Positions 33,857 through 41,255 of a DNA stretch of 64,000 nt are shown in pieces. The position numbers and the translations under genes were made by a program. Position 1 is the stretch's first letter. Every line of letters begins with the position of its first letter. This DNA comes from Listeria goaensis (GTDB taxonomy: Bacteria; Bacillota; Bacilli; Lactobacillales; Listeriaceae): the NCBI RefSeq assembly GCF_900186125.1, contig NZ_FYBQ01000002.1:335384-399383 (forward strand), written 5' to 3'. The notes under the pieces are model-generated. The model saw only the letters and a program-made list of their open reading frames with translations. It had not been told where the DNA came from and made no database searches.

Positions 33857-34009
33857 AACAATAATAATTATCAATTGCAACAACTCGTAAAAATACTCAT
33901 AAAATCTATCCGACTTTTTTTCAGATTTATTGATTGGATAGTCTATTTTCGATACCTTTCGGATTAAATATGCAAGTGTGCTAATTACTACAATTTGGAA
34001 TGAATCCAT
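33803..34009 (-). CDS. Small membrane protein convergent with the preceding gene
   Basis: 68 residues; AAAAGGAG eight bases upstream of ATG 34009. Two hydrophobic stretches (FQIVVISTLAYLI and LLQLIIIIVLLQLEIMLF). Its last 54 bases overlap the 3' end of the plus-strand membrane gene, so the two transcripts are complementary there. It follows the XRE gene 34099-34341 in the same direction. Confidence 0.5.
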   Translation of the reverse strand: MDSFQIVVISTLAYLIRKVSKIDYPINKSEKKSDRFYEYFYELLQLIIIIVLLQLEIMLFSYLSNLVF

Positions 34010-34098
34010 ACATATAGCTCCTTTTCTATCCGTATCAATATTTAATGTAGTGCTACTGGATTAGCTTGTATGCTGTTTTGGTGTTAGGTGTTTTATTG

Positions 34099-34341
34099 CT
34101 ATGTTGGCTGTTTATGAGTTTTATCACTCCCCTCGCGCGTCATTTCGCGTAGTTCTTCATCAAAAAAAATTACCCAATCAAAATCAAGACTTGACGCAAT
34201 TCGCATAGCATTTCTAACTGATGGATTTCTTCTCCCTTGTTCAATTGATGAATAAGTGGTTCTCTCAATATCCGCCTTAATAGCTAATGATTCTTGAGTT
34301 AGACCTTTTTCCTCTCTTAGCTCCCTTAACCATGTGCGCAT
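34099..34341 (-). CDS. XRE regulator, leftward gene of a second divergent pair
   Basis: 80 residues from ATG 34341 (AAAGGAG upstream; longer in-frame starts lack a site). HTH: MRTWLRELREEKGLTQESLA, IKADIERTTYSSIEQGRRNP. It faces the gene at 34531 across a shared promoter region with a perfect TTGACA-17-TAATAT. Confidence 0.82.
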   Translation of the reverse strand: MRTWLRELREEKGLTQESLAIKADIERTTYSSIEQGRRNPSVRNAMRIASSLDFDWVIFFDEELREMTREGSDKTHKQPT

Positions 34342-34381
34342 GAGAACACTCCTTTCTTTTTGTGTCATATTGCGTACTTTA

Positions 34382-34516
34382 ATATTACTACGCATTTTGA
34401 CTACTGTCAAGAAACAATTACTCTTTTTGACGCATTTTAATATTTTTCATACTAACTACGCTTAATGTATAGTAATATTGATATATTGATATTGACATGT
34501 CGATATTGATATGTCG
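34382..34516. promoter_or_regulatory. Divergent promoter region with operator-like repeats
   Basis: Leftward: TTGACA (410-405), 17 bp, TAATAT (387-382). Rightward: TTGACG (427-432), 17 bp, TACTAA (450-455). ACGCATTTT occurs at 390-398 and 430-438, once in each promoter. From 474 to 516, near the start of the rightward gene, TATTGATAT-like units repeat four times together with a GACATGTC palindrome (494-501). These are candidate binding sites for the flanking HTH proteins. Confidence 0.7.
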
Positions 34517-34530
34517 AGGAGGTGGCGGTT

Positions 34531-34854
34531 TTGTTTGGAGATAGACTTGTTAAACTTCGCAAAGAAAGAAAGCTTACTCAAGATGATGTTTCTAAAAAAA
34601 TTGGAGTTGCGAGAACATCGTATGCATCATATGAACAAAACAGACGCGTTCCTGACTCTGACGTACAAATAAAACTTGCAGATTTTTTTGATGTTTCATT
34701 AGATTACTTACATGGCAGAGAAACAGAACGAGTCGAGATAAAGAACAAAGACGGCTATTTGATCGCTGCGCACGCTCCTAAGGACATGACACCTGAGCAG
34801 ATTGAAGAGTTAGAGAGATATGCGGAATATTTGATTAAGAGGGATAACCTGTAA
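34531..34854 (+). CDS. CI-like repressor
   Basis: 107 residues from TTG 34531 (the GTG at 34522 belongs to the GAGGAGGTGG ribosome site). HTH: RLVKLRKERKLTQDDVSKKI, GVARTSYASYEQNRRVPDSD. A C-terminal helix-rich tail (DMTPEQIEELERYAEYLIKR) probably dimerises. No protease domain, so induction would need an antirepressor or protease. It is likely one of the lysogeny repressors. Confidence 0.82.
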   Translation: MFGDRLVKLRKERKLTQDDVSKKIGVARTSYASYEQNRRVPDSDVQIKLADFFDVSLDYLHGRETERVEIKNKDGYLIAAHAPKDMTPEQIEELERYAEYLIKRDNL

Positions 34855-34889
34855 TTTAATAACTTGCAGTGGTATAGACTAGCGTTTTA

Positions 34890-34975
34890 TGCTATAATGG
34901 TTTTGTAAACGAAAAGATTGAATTCGAAACACACAAAACGCCAGTCTAGTGCGATAGACTGGCGTTTATTTTTTG
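34890..34975 (+). ncRNA. Antitoxin RNA of an Fst-like type I toxin-antitoxin locus
   Basis: Extended -10 promoter TGCTATAAT at 34890-34898; predicted start near 34905; terminator 34936-34967. The RNA of about 65 bases contains AACGAAAAGATTGAAT (34908-34923) directly followed by TCGAAACACAC (34924-34934). Both are repeated at 35091-35106 and 35110-35120, flanking the toxin start codon on the opposite transcript. The RNA can therefore pair with the toxin message around its start. This is the RNA II arrangement of the pAD1 par locus. Confidence 0.8.
34936..34967. terminator. Shared bidirectional terminator of toxin and antitoxin RNAs
   Basis: AAACGCCAGTCTA (936-948), loop GTGCGA, TAGACTGGCGTTT (955-967): a perfect 13-base stem with T runs on both strands. 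Both convergent transcripts end here, so they are also complementary through the hairpin. Confidence 0.9.
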
Positions 34976-35014
34976 TTCGATTTAATCAAACATGTGGGTT
35001 AGCGAGCAACTTGC

Positions 35015-35110
35015 TTACTTGTCACTTTTCTTCTCTAACCACAAAGAAACTAGCTTAAGTACTAGACCAACGATAATTGGTGCGACAATTAACGAAAAGA
35101 TTGAATACAT
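35015..35110 (-). CDS. Fst-like type I toxin peptide, 31 residues
   Basis: Start ATG 35110, stop 35015. The peptide has a short N-terminus, a hydrophobic helix with the Fst-family pattern (IFSLIVAPIIVGLVLKLVSL), a tryptophan and a charged tail EKKSDK. AGGGGG lies nine bases before the start and can be hidden in a CCCC-GTTA-GGGG hairpin (35132-35121). Fst-type peptides insert in the membrane and disturb division and envelope; the locus acts as an addiction module. It lies between the CI-like repressor and the beta/sce7726 pair. Confidence 0.85.
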   Translation of the reverse strand: MYSIFSLIVAPIIVGLVLKLVSLWLEKKSDK

Positions 35111-35148
35111 CGAAACACACCCCCTAACGGGGCAAGTTGCCAATAAAT

Positions 35149-35178
35149 AGTATACGCATAATAATATTGTTTTTGCAA
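35149..35178 (-). promoter_or_regulatory. Toxin mRNA promoter
   Basis: TTGCAA (178-173), 18-bp spacer, TATACT (154-149) on the minus strand; predicted RNA start near 35142, giving a toxin message of about 200 bases ending at the shared terminator. Confidence 0.7.
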
Positions 35179-35320
35179 ATCAAAAAATAATATAGTAGTT
35201 CAATTAATTACAAAAATAATAATTGTTGCCGGCTTCCCCACTAAAAAGGCTGAATATTATTCATAAGTAGGTATTAACGTTTAGGCGATAATATAAAATT
35301 GCATCAGAGGAGGAATTAAA

Positions 35321-36322
35321 ATGTATGTACCCATACTAAAAGCTAAGCAAGGAGAAAAAGATGGACTATTACATCTAACTGATGAGGTAAAAGATCAGAT
35401 TGTCCCTCTATTTGAATTACCACTAGACACAGTAAAAAGCAAGGAAAAGTCTATGGCCTGCGTAACAACCCATTGGAAAAACAGAGAATTTTTCTTAGAT
35501 TTTTCAACTGATTGTAAGGCAGAAAGATTTTCAGTTACAGAGTTTTTTGAGGATTTCAACAGAATAAACACAGATTTTTCAATTCCTGTGTTCCATTTAA
35601 ATTACTCTAATGAAATATGCAAACAATTAGCTTCTCAAAGCAAAAATGAATACGCTCTCAGAGTGACAACAAATGAAGTCATGGATGATGACTTTGAAGA
35701 TATAATAGAAAGTTTTTTTGAAACCATACCACCAGAAAAAACCTTTTTAATAGTCGATGTAGAGGAGCTAAGAATAGAAAATTTAAATAATAGTGTCTAC
35801 ACAGCAAAAGCTGCTATTGAAACAATACCATCATTAAATAAATTTAAAAAGATAATTGTTGCTTCATGCTCTTTTCCAAAATCCTTCCAAGGCTTTGATA
35901 AACATGAATTTATTTTACTTAATCGTTTAGAATCTAAATTTTTTAATCGATTATCTAAAAAACTGAAGGACATAGAAATAATTTATTCTGACTATTGTAT
36001 CAATCACTGCTCTGACTTTGAGTTCGTACCAGGTATGCAACCCTCTTTTAATATACGGTATACAACAAAGTCAGAGTATCTAGTATATAAAGGAGAAACT
36101 ATAAAAAAAGGTGGCCTCAATTTTGAAAATATAAATGAAGCTTGTAAAAAATTATGTATTCATCCATTATATATGGGCTTCGATTATTCATGGGGAGACT
36201 CCATGATTTATAAAATAGCTCATAATGAAGTAAATAAAGGCGGTAATCTTACCTCTTGGCGAGCATATGGGACAAATCATCACATTACTTTTATGGTAAA
36301 TCAGCTCTCCAGCCAACTCTAG
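35321..36322 (+). CDS. Beta-protein family (T4 beta / sce7725-like) protein
   Basis: 333 residues, GAGGAGG nine bases before ATG 35321. The start MYVPILKAKQGEKDGLLHL, the early QIVPLFELP, mid-protein FLIVDVEEL and FKKIIVASCSFP, and the end GNLTSWRAYGTNHHITFMVN match the beta family, a TIM-barrel-like protein found in phages and defence islands. It converges with the sce7726-type gene with 32 bases overlap. Such pairs occur together, as I recall, and suggest a two-component system, perhaps anti-phage. AT-rich compared with the structural genes. Mechanism unknown. Confidence 0.8.
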   Translation: MYVPILKAKQGEKDGLLHLTDEVKDQIVPLFELPLDTVKSKEKSMACVTTHWKNREFFLDFSTDCKAERFSVTEFFEDFNRINTDFSIPVFHLNYSNEICKQLASQSKNEYALRVTTNEVMDDDFEDIIESFFETIPPEKTFLIVDVEELRIENLNNSVYTAKAAIETIPSLNKFKKIIVASCSFPKSFQGFDKHEFILLNRLESKFFNRLSKKLKDIEIIYSDYCINHCSDFEFVPGMQPSFNIRYTTKSEYLVYKGETIKKGGLNFENINEACKKLCIHPLYMGFDYSWGDSMIYKIAHNEVNKGGNLTSWRAYGTNHHITFMVNQLSSQL

Positions 36323-36863
36323 TTTTTAAAATATTACGTGTGTACTCCAAAATTTCTTTTCGGGGTACACATTGTTTCGTCAAACTTGCCAACTCATTTT
36401 TGGGAAGATTTGAGTAACCTTTGATTTTATTTTCCTTCAATAACAATTTGATTTCTTTGCTCCAAAGTAAATCTAATAACTTATCAGTAGAAACTGCTTT
36501 ATTATTTTTAGCGCTTCTTATTTTTTTGATACTAATTGCTCCAAACTTATTAAGATAGGCAACAGAAACTCCCCAATTAACGGGCACAATTTCTAAAATT
36601 TTACTTTCAAATTTCTTGCCAACTACAATCGTGGTCTTCTCAAAAGTTAATTCGTAATTTACAATTTGATTAGGTAACCGTTCTAAGGTATCATGGTCAC
36701 TTTTAATCTCATACCCATGTAAAAGACCGTTAACAACTGCAACATCTGCTCTTGCTGCCCCGTCACAAATACTTAATTCTTCAATGACTCTGAATTGCTT
36801 CTTATCATTTTCTTTTCGTATGACTTTTATCAATTCATCTCTAATCATAGAATCAGTTAACAT
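36291..36863 (-). CDS. sce7726-family PD-(D/E)xK nuclease-like protein
   Basis: 190 residues, AAGGAG eight bases before ATG 36863. It carries a nuclease core: E29 in IEELSICDG, D40 in ARADVAVVNG, E52 and K54 in HGYEIKSDHD, and a QxxxY motif (Q66, Y70 in NQIVNYE), the layout of RecB-like and related PD-(D/E)xK enzymes. The C-terminal half is helical and ends RKEILEYTRNILKTR. It is paired tail to tail with the beta-family gene. Likely a DNase acting with its partner; lysogen defence or immunity is inference. Confidence 0.82.
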   Translation of the reverse strand: MLTDSMIRDELIKVIRKENDKKQFRVIEELSICDGAARADVAVVNGLLHGYEIKSDHDTLERLPNQIVNYELTFEKTTIVVGKKFESKILEIVPVNWGVSVAYLNKFGAISIKKIRSAKNNKAVSTDKLLDLLWSKEIKLLLKENKIKGYSNLPKNELASLTKQCVPRKEILEYTRNILKTRVGWRADLP

Positions 36864-37049
36864 AATTAAAGCTCCTTTATATCATTCATCAATTTTTAAA
36901 GTAAGTTACTGCAATTATACCATGTTTAAAATACAGGTCACTATTTTTCAACTCAACAGATTGTATTTTCTTATTGAACAGGTATTAGATATTTTCCAAC
37001 AAACTCCTAATATTAATTTTTCCAAATAACTTTCTGACTTATTTTTTTC

Positions 37050-37097
37050 TTGATTTATACTCTAATCCTAGTATAATAAAAACAGGAACGTTTGTTC
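37050..37097 (+). promoter_or_regulatory. Promoter with LexA (SOS) box
   Basis: TTGATT (050-055), 16-bp spacer, TATAAT (072-077). Nine bases after -10 stands GAACGTTTGTTC (086-097), flanked as in AGGAACGTTTGTTCGCTT, which fits the GAAC-N4-GTTC Bacillus/Listeria LexA site. A LexA repressor here would hold transcription until DNA damage. From 36864 to 37049 the sequence is AT-rich and shows no gene. Confidence 0.7.
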
Positions 37098-37156
37098 GCT
37101 TGTGAAAGTAGCAACCTCAATCTGCATTCTACATCATTAAAAAGTAAAATGAATTT

Positions 37157-37219
37157 ATGGTGATGAGAATGTGGTTTTTTATTTGCCTCTATGCAATATT
37201 ATTTCTATTTCAGAATTGA
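37157..37219 (+). CDS. Possible SOS-induced hydrophobic micro-peptide
   Basis: A 20-codon frame (ATG 37157; ATG 37169 would give 16) encodes an almost purely hydrophobic peptide, MWFFICLYAILFLFQN in its core, about 75 bases after the SOS-box promoter. GGTGATGAG can serve as ribosome site for the inner ATG. AATTGAA/TTCAATT (37214-37230) followed by TTCTCTTTTTTC may end the transcript. Translation is not shown by the sequence. Confidence 0.3.
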   Translation: MVMRMWFFICLYAILFLFQN

Positions 37220-37327
37220 ACATTTCAATTATTCTCTTTTTTCGAAATATTAACCCTTTCTGCTTTAGAGAATCGTCTAAATGTATTACAATAACTTTTG
37301 AACTTTAGTAAAGGCTGGTGGTGGTGC

Positions 37328-37627
37328 ATGAACATTCATGAACGAATTGCTCTGTTACGTAGACGAAGAAACATCTCTCAAAAAGATTTTGCCGAAATGG
37401 TTAAGCTAGATGACAGCACCATGAGCAAAATTGAAAATGGGCAGCGCCCGATTAAACATTTAGAAATTGAACGGATTGCTGATGCACTGGATGTGTCTAT
37501 TGATGAGTTATTTGGTAGGAAGAACGAAACACAAACTGAAATTTTGCTGTTGCGATTTGAAAACGGTTTAAGTAACACCGATAAAAACAGAATATTAACA
37601 TTCATAGAAAAGGGGTCAGATGTTTAG
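37328..37627 (+). CDS. XRE regulator paired with ImmA-like protein
   Basis: 99 residues from ATG 37328 (GGTGGTGGTGC upstream). HTH: RIALLRRRRNISQKDFAEMV, KLDDSTMSKIENGQRPIKHL. The C-terminal tail (LRFENGLSNTDKNRILTFIE) precedes the ImmA-like gene by 19 bases. ImmR/ImmA pairs control induction through proteolysis of the repressor; this gene would be the substrate. Confidence 0.83.
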   Translation: MNIHERIALLRRRRNISQKDFAEMVKLDDSTMSKIENGQRPIKHLEIERIADALDVSIDELFGRKNETQTEILLLRFENGLSNTDKNRILTFIEKGSDV

Positions 37628-37646
37628 TGTTATAGGGGGATAGTTT

Positions 37647-38051
37647 ATGAACGATGCAAACTATTTACTAGATAAACTTGACTTAAAAATCATCTATGAA
37701 AAAAGCTTACCATGTGGAGCAAAGGCTTTGCTTATCGAGAACACCATTTACATCTTAAAAGGACTTACACAAGCGGAGGAAGTCTGTACAATCATAGAAG
37801 AAATTAGTCATAAACTGTATTCAAATGGAAATATACTCGATGTGAGCAAAACAACGAATCGAAAGCAAGAATTTTTTGCAAGACGTAAAGCGCATGAATA
37901 TTTAGTACCTCGCTCTTTGTTAGAAGACTGCTACCAAAAAGGTTTGCGGAATTACTATGAAGTAGCTGACCATCTTGGAATTACAGAGGAATTTTTAAAA
38001 GAAGCCTGTGATCACTACATGCAAAAATACGGGAAAATTGTAACGGGCTAG
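37647..38051 (+). CDS. ImmA/IrrE-family metallopeptidase-like protein
   Basis: 134 residues, AGGGGG upstream. The metal motif reads EEISH in TIIEEISHKLYSNG, with glutamate where the first histidine of HExxH is expected; the downstream acidic ligand region NRKQEFFARRKAHEYLVP is normal. Variants of this kind occur in phage-borne members as I recall, so activity is uncertain. Relatives act as anti-repressors by cutting the CI-type repressor. Confidence 0.8.
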   Translation: MNDANYLLDKLDLKIIYEKSLPCGAKALLIENTIYILKGLTQAEEVCTIIEEISHKLYSNGNILDVSKTTNRKQEFFARRKAHEYLVPRSLLEDCYQKGLRNYYEVADHLGITEEFLKEACDHYMQKYGKIVTG

Positions 38052-38125
38052 CCACCACCAACAACACAGATAATAAATTCTCGCTAGAGAATTCATTATA
38101 AATAAATCACAAAGGGAGAATAAAA

Positions 38126-38842
38126 ATGAATGAAATAAAAAGAACTAAAAACGGATTGGGAACTGCAGGTTTCATTTTAGCTTTGATTGGATTATTCACA
38201 GGATGGATACCTATAGTAGGCTGGATAGTATGGATATTGGGGATTGTATTTTGTGTCATTGGCTTGTTTAAACGTCCAAAAGGGTTAGCGATTGCCGGTA
38301 CAATTATTTCTGTAGTTGGTATTATAATTCTTATTATACTTACTAATATCGGAGCAAATGCACTAGATTCAGCAACCGAAAAAGTAGATTCAGATTCTAA
38401 TAAAACAAGCGTTTCAAGTTCGGGCGATAGTAAATCTAAAGACAAGACTTTGGAAAAGACATATGGAGTCGGCGACACAGTGAGCTACAACGGTTATGAA
38501 TTAAAAGTAAATACAGTCAATTATAGCAAAGGTAGCGAAATTGATACTCCTGATAGTGGGAAACAATATATCATTATTAACTTAACTATTACAAACAACA
38601 CAGACGAATCTCAAAGCTATAATCCATATGATTTTAAGCTAAACGATGATGGGAATAAAACTGATCTTGACGAGCTACTTGTTGAAGATGATATTGAAAT
38701 TCTCAACTCAGGAGACTTAGACCCTGGAGCAAGTGTAACAGGTAATCTTATTGGGCAATCCAAAACAGATTCGAAATCACTAAAATTACAATATCAAACA
38801 AGCTATTGGGGAGACGAAACAGTCGATATTAACTTGAAGTAA
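38126..38842 (+). CDS. Membrane protein with DUF4190-like anchor and DUF4352 domain
   Basis: 238 residues. Two transmembrane helices at the N-terminus (LGTAGFILALIGLFTGWIPI, then VGWIVWILGIVFCVIGLF, and AIAGTIISVVGIIILIIL), a serine-rich linker, and an extracellular DUF4352 immunoglobulin-like domain (VSYNGYELKVNTVNYSKG, QYIIINLTITNNTDESQSYN). Common beside the integrase in Listeria prophages; proposed roles range from lysogenic conversion to exclusion, none shown. Confidence 0.85.
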   Translation: MNEIKRTKNGLGTAGFILALIGLFTGWIPIVGWIVWILGIVFCVIGLFKRPKGLAIAGTIISVVGIIILIILTNIGANALDSATEKVDSDSNKTSVSSSGDSKSKDKTLEKTYGVGDTVSYNGYELKVNTVNYSKGSEIDTPDSGKQYIIINLTITNNTDESQSYNPYDFKLNDDGNKTDLDELLVEDDIEILNSGDLDPGASVTGNLIGQSKTDSKSLKLQYQTSYWGDETVDINLK

Positions 38843-38908
38843 GAAAGAGCTGAAAGGCTTTTTCTTTTAACCAAGAACAGAACGTACGTGCTATTTAGGA
38901 GGGGTAAA

Positions 38909-40267
38909 ATGAAAGCGGCTATTTATATACGTGTTTCAACTCAAGAGCAAACCGAGAATTATTCTATATCGGCACAAACCGAAAAATTGAAAGCCTTATG
39001 TTTGTCAAAAGGTTGGGATATATACGATATTTTCATTGATGGTGGTTTTACTGGCTCTAATATCAACCGTCCTGCACTTCAAGACATGCTTTCTAAGCTC
39101 GATAAAATAGATGCTGTTGTTGTATATCGTCTCGATCGCTTATCGCGTTCACAACGTGACACACTTCTTCTAATCGAAGAATACTTTTTAAAGAATGATG
39201 TGGAGTTTGTGAGTCTCTCTGAAACACTTGATACTAGTTCACCTTTCGGGCGCGCAATGATTGGGATATTGTCCGTTTTTGCACAGCTAGAACGCGAAAC
39301 AATCAGGGACAGGCTTGTCATGGGTAAAATTAAACGTATCGAGGATGGACTTCCGCTTGTTACTGCTAGAGGAAGGACATTTGGCTATGACGTTATTGAC
39401 ACTAAATTATTCATAAACAAAGAGGAAGCTGAACATTTACAACTTATTTATAATTTATTTGAAGAAACGCAAAGCATTTTGCAAGTTCAAAAAAGAATGA
39501 AGGAATTAGGGTATGAGGTGTTTAATCGAAGACGTTACAAAAACTTACTTACAAACGATATTTACATTGGTTATGTTAGTTATGCGGATAAAGTTCATAA
39601 AAAAGGGATTCATGAGGCTATTATAAAAGAAGAGCAATTTAATCGTGTTCAGCAAATTTTTAAAAGAGTGGCAGACTTGCCAAACGTCAATCAAGAATCA
39701 CAATCGCTACTAAGTGGATTAGTTGTTTGTGGAAAATGTGGTATGCCTTATTCTCACACTTCAAAGTCAACCTCTTACAAAGGTAAAAAAATGAAATATC
39801 GTTATTATCAATGTAAGTCTAAAAGACGTCTATATCAATATGACGACTGTGAAAATATTATCATTCGAGCAGATAAGCTTGAGGAAATAGTTTTAAATCG
39901 AATCACAAAATATTCGAGTTCATCTAAAATAAAACAAGAAGAAAATAAATTAATCAAACTGCAAAATAAACTAAATGACTTGCAAAATAAAAAGGCAAGG
40001 CTTTTAGAACTATATTTAAATTCCAACTACAAAAAAGAAGAACTTGACTCAATGACTTTGAAAATTGATACTCAAATTTCAACCATTCTCAGCGAAAAAA
40101 AAGTTCAACAAGAAAAAATGCAGAGAGAAGATTTCAAATCAATATTGGAGGCAACAAAATTCAAGGATATAAAAAAATTGGATTTTAAAGACAAACAAAA
40201 ACTATTGAGAGCTATAATAGATATGGTTATAATAAATAAAGAAGATATAGAAATCAAGTGGCTTTAG
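38909..40267 (+). CDS. int: Large serine integrase (A118 type)
   Basis: 452 residues from ATG 38909, the exact length of A118 integrase as I remember; an in-frame ATG at 38888 is upstream of the GGAGGGG ribosome site. Resolvase domain with catalytic S10 (AAIYIRVSTQEQTENY), then VVYRLDRLSRSQRD, a recombinase domain, zinc ribbon (VVCGKCGMPY ... YYQCKSK ... YDDCEN) and a long coiled coil from about 335 to 400 that controls direction of recombination. It inserts and excises the phage at comK; the gene ends 28 bp from attR. Confidence 0.97.
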   Translation: MKAAIYIRVSTQEQTENYSISAQTEKLKALCLSKGWDIYDIFIDGGFTGSNINRPALQDMLSKLDKIDAVVVYRLDRLSRSQRDTLLLIEEYFLKNDVEFVSLSETLDTSSPFGRAMIGILSVFAQLERETIRDRLVMGKIKRIEDGLPLVTARGRTFGYDVIDTKLFINKEEAEHLQLIYNLFEETQSILQVQKRMKELGYEVFNRRRYKNLLTNDIYIGYVSYADKVHKKGIHEAIIKEEQFNRVQQIFKRVADLPNVNQESQSLLSGLVVCGKCGMPYSHTSKSTSYKGKKMKYRYYQCKSKRRLYQYDDCENIIIRADKLEEIVLNRITKYSSSSKIKQEENKLIKLQNKLNDLQNKKARLLELYLNSNYKKEELDSMTLKIDTQISTILSEKKVQQEKMQREDFKSILEATKFKDIKKLDFKDKQKLLRAIIDMVIINKEDIEIKWL

Positions 40268-40295
40268 GTGGATTTTAGTTCATGGAGAACTCTTA

Positions 40296-40305
40296 ATGGT
40301 AGGAG
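40296..40305 (+). other. attR core
   Basis: Second copy of ATGGTAGGAG, with phage sequence to the left and comK to the right. Recombination with attL restores GATGGTAGGAGGGAAGG, a continuous comK coding sequence. Confidence 0.85.
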
Positions 40306-40708
40306 GGAAGGAACTAAGCATCTAATAGGCATCACTCATAAGCCGCCAATTATTATTGATCCTATTTCATTTACGTATACTTTTCCGACAGCTTCACCAA
40401 CAAATCCAAACTGCATTTGGGTTTTTCCGCAACATATTAAAGAATACCACGGGACAAAAGATAACCAGACACTTGTACAGTTTTCTAATTTTGAAATGAT
40501 TAAAATTGATGTTTCGATTTCCTCTTTTAATAATCAAGTTGCACGTACATCTATGTTACACATGAAGTTCTCGCAGAAGATGCGTATGATGGAAACACAA
40601 TTCCCGTATAATAATGCATTCTTTCCACCATCTGGAATTGTGGCTGAACCTTTCACATCGTACAAAACATCGCCCAAAAATGGGCCGCATAATCCATTCA
40701 TAGAGTAA
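40296..40708 (+). pseudogene. comK: comK, 3' part (interrupted by prophage)
   Basis: From the att core on, the frame reads the C-terminal ~135 residues of ComK: REGTKHLIGITHKPPIIIDP, YTFPTASPTNPNCIWVFPQH, ending KTSPKNGPHNPFIE. The ten or so codons upstream (from 40268) are phage sequence. After the stop a hairpin GTGGAGTT/AACTCCAC (40720-40743) may act as terminator. Function returns only upon excision. Confidence 0.95.
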
Positions 40709-40815
40709 AAAAATAGTGGAGTTTTAAATAACTCCACCAATAACATAATCGTTCGAGTATGTATATGGTAAACTAAATAGGCATTCAACTATATGTTGAA
40801 TACCTCGATGTATCG

Positions 40816-41163
40816 TTATTTTTGGTTTTCAATAGCACTTGAAATATCTTTAAGTAACTGCAAATCTTTTTCAGAAAACGAGTATGGTAGTTCTAAATAC
40901 CATTTTTCTAGTTCTGGATTTCCAATTAGCGGGAATGCATTGACAGAATTTTTTTCTCTTAAACCTGCTACATCGTCAAGCAAAAATTCTGTGGTTGTCC
41001 CTAGTGTTTCTGCTAATTTGGCTAAAATAAAAATTGGTGGTTTATGTGTTGCGCTTTCATATTTACTGATTGTTGAAGGTGTCACACCAATTTTCTTAGC
41101 AAGTTCTTTTTGTGTTAGTCTATTTTTCTTTCGTAGATTAATTAACTTTTCACCAAAATCCAC
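40816..41163 (-). CDS. XRE-family repressor next to the leader/CD3324/FusB locus
   Basis: 115 residues from GTG 41163 with AGAGGTGG five bases upstream; a longer in-frame ATG at 41220 lacks a site. HTH: KLINLRKKNRLTQKELAKKI, GVTPSTISKYESATHKPPIF. The C-terminal part includes PELEKWYLELPYSFSEKDLQ. Between it and the divergent leader lies an imperfect inverted repeat TGTC...GACA (41199-41219) overlapping its TATAAT, a likely own operator. A downstream hairpin ATTCAAC/GTTGAAT is at 40783-40801. Confidence 0.82.
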   Translation of the reverse strand: MDFGEKLINLRKKNRLTQKELAKKIGVTPSTISKYESATHKPPIFILAKLAETLGTTTEFLLDDVAGLREKNSVNAFPLIGNPELEKWYLELPYSFSEKDLQLLKDISSAIENQK

Positions 41164-41255
41164 TTCAACCACCTCTTTTCTACTTTCTATTATAGCAATG
41201 TCAGAAAAAGAATTCGACATTTGTTAGCTACTTTTATAAAATTATTTTTAAATTT

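Larger units (their letters stand above)
429..40305. mobile_element. A118-type prophage integrated in comK
   Basis: About 39.9 kb lies between the two copies of the att sequence. It contains a complete temperate siphovirus gene set: integrase, several repressors, early replication operon, ArpU-like late regulator, small and large terminase, portal, scaffold, major capsid, connectors, tail tube, tape measure, baseplate, holin and endolysin. Nearly all lytic genes run leftward on the minus strand; the lysogeny genes 32.8-40.3 kb run mostly rightward. No structural gene is obviously broken, so the phage may be inducible. Two small early genes (26374-26562 and 27003-27304) carry single-base lesions. 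Confidence 0.95.

Noticed and set aside
37647..38051. Active HExxH zinc protease
   Set aside because: The visible motif is EEISH; catalytic activity is not claimed, only family membership.
40534..40788. Minus-strand frame opposite comK 3' half
   Set aside because: Covered by clear ComK coding sequence on the other strand.
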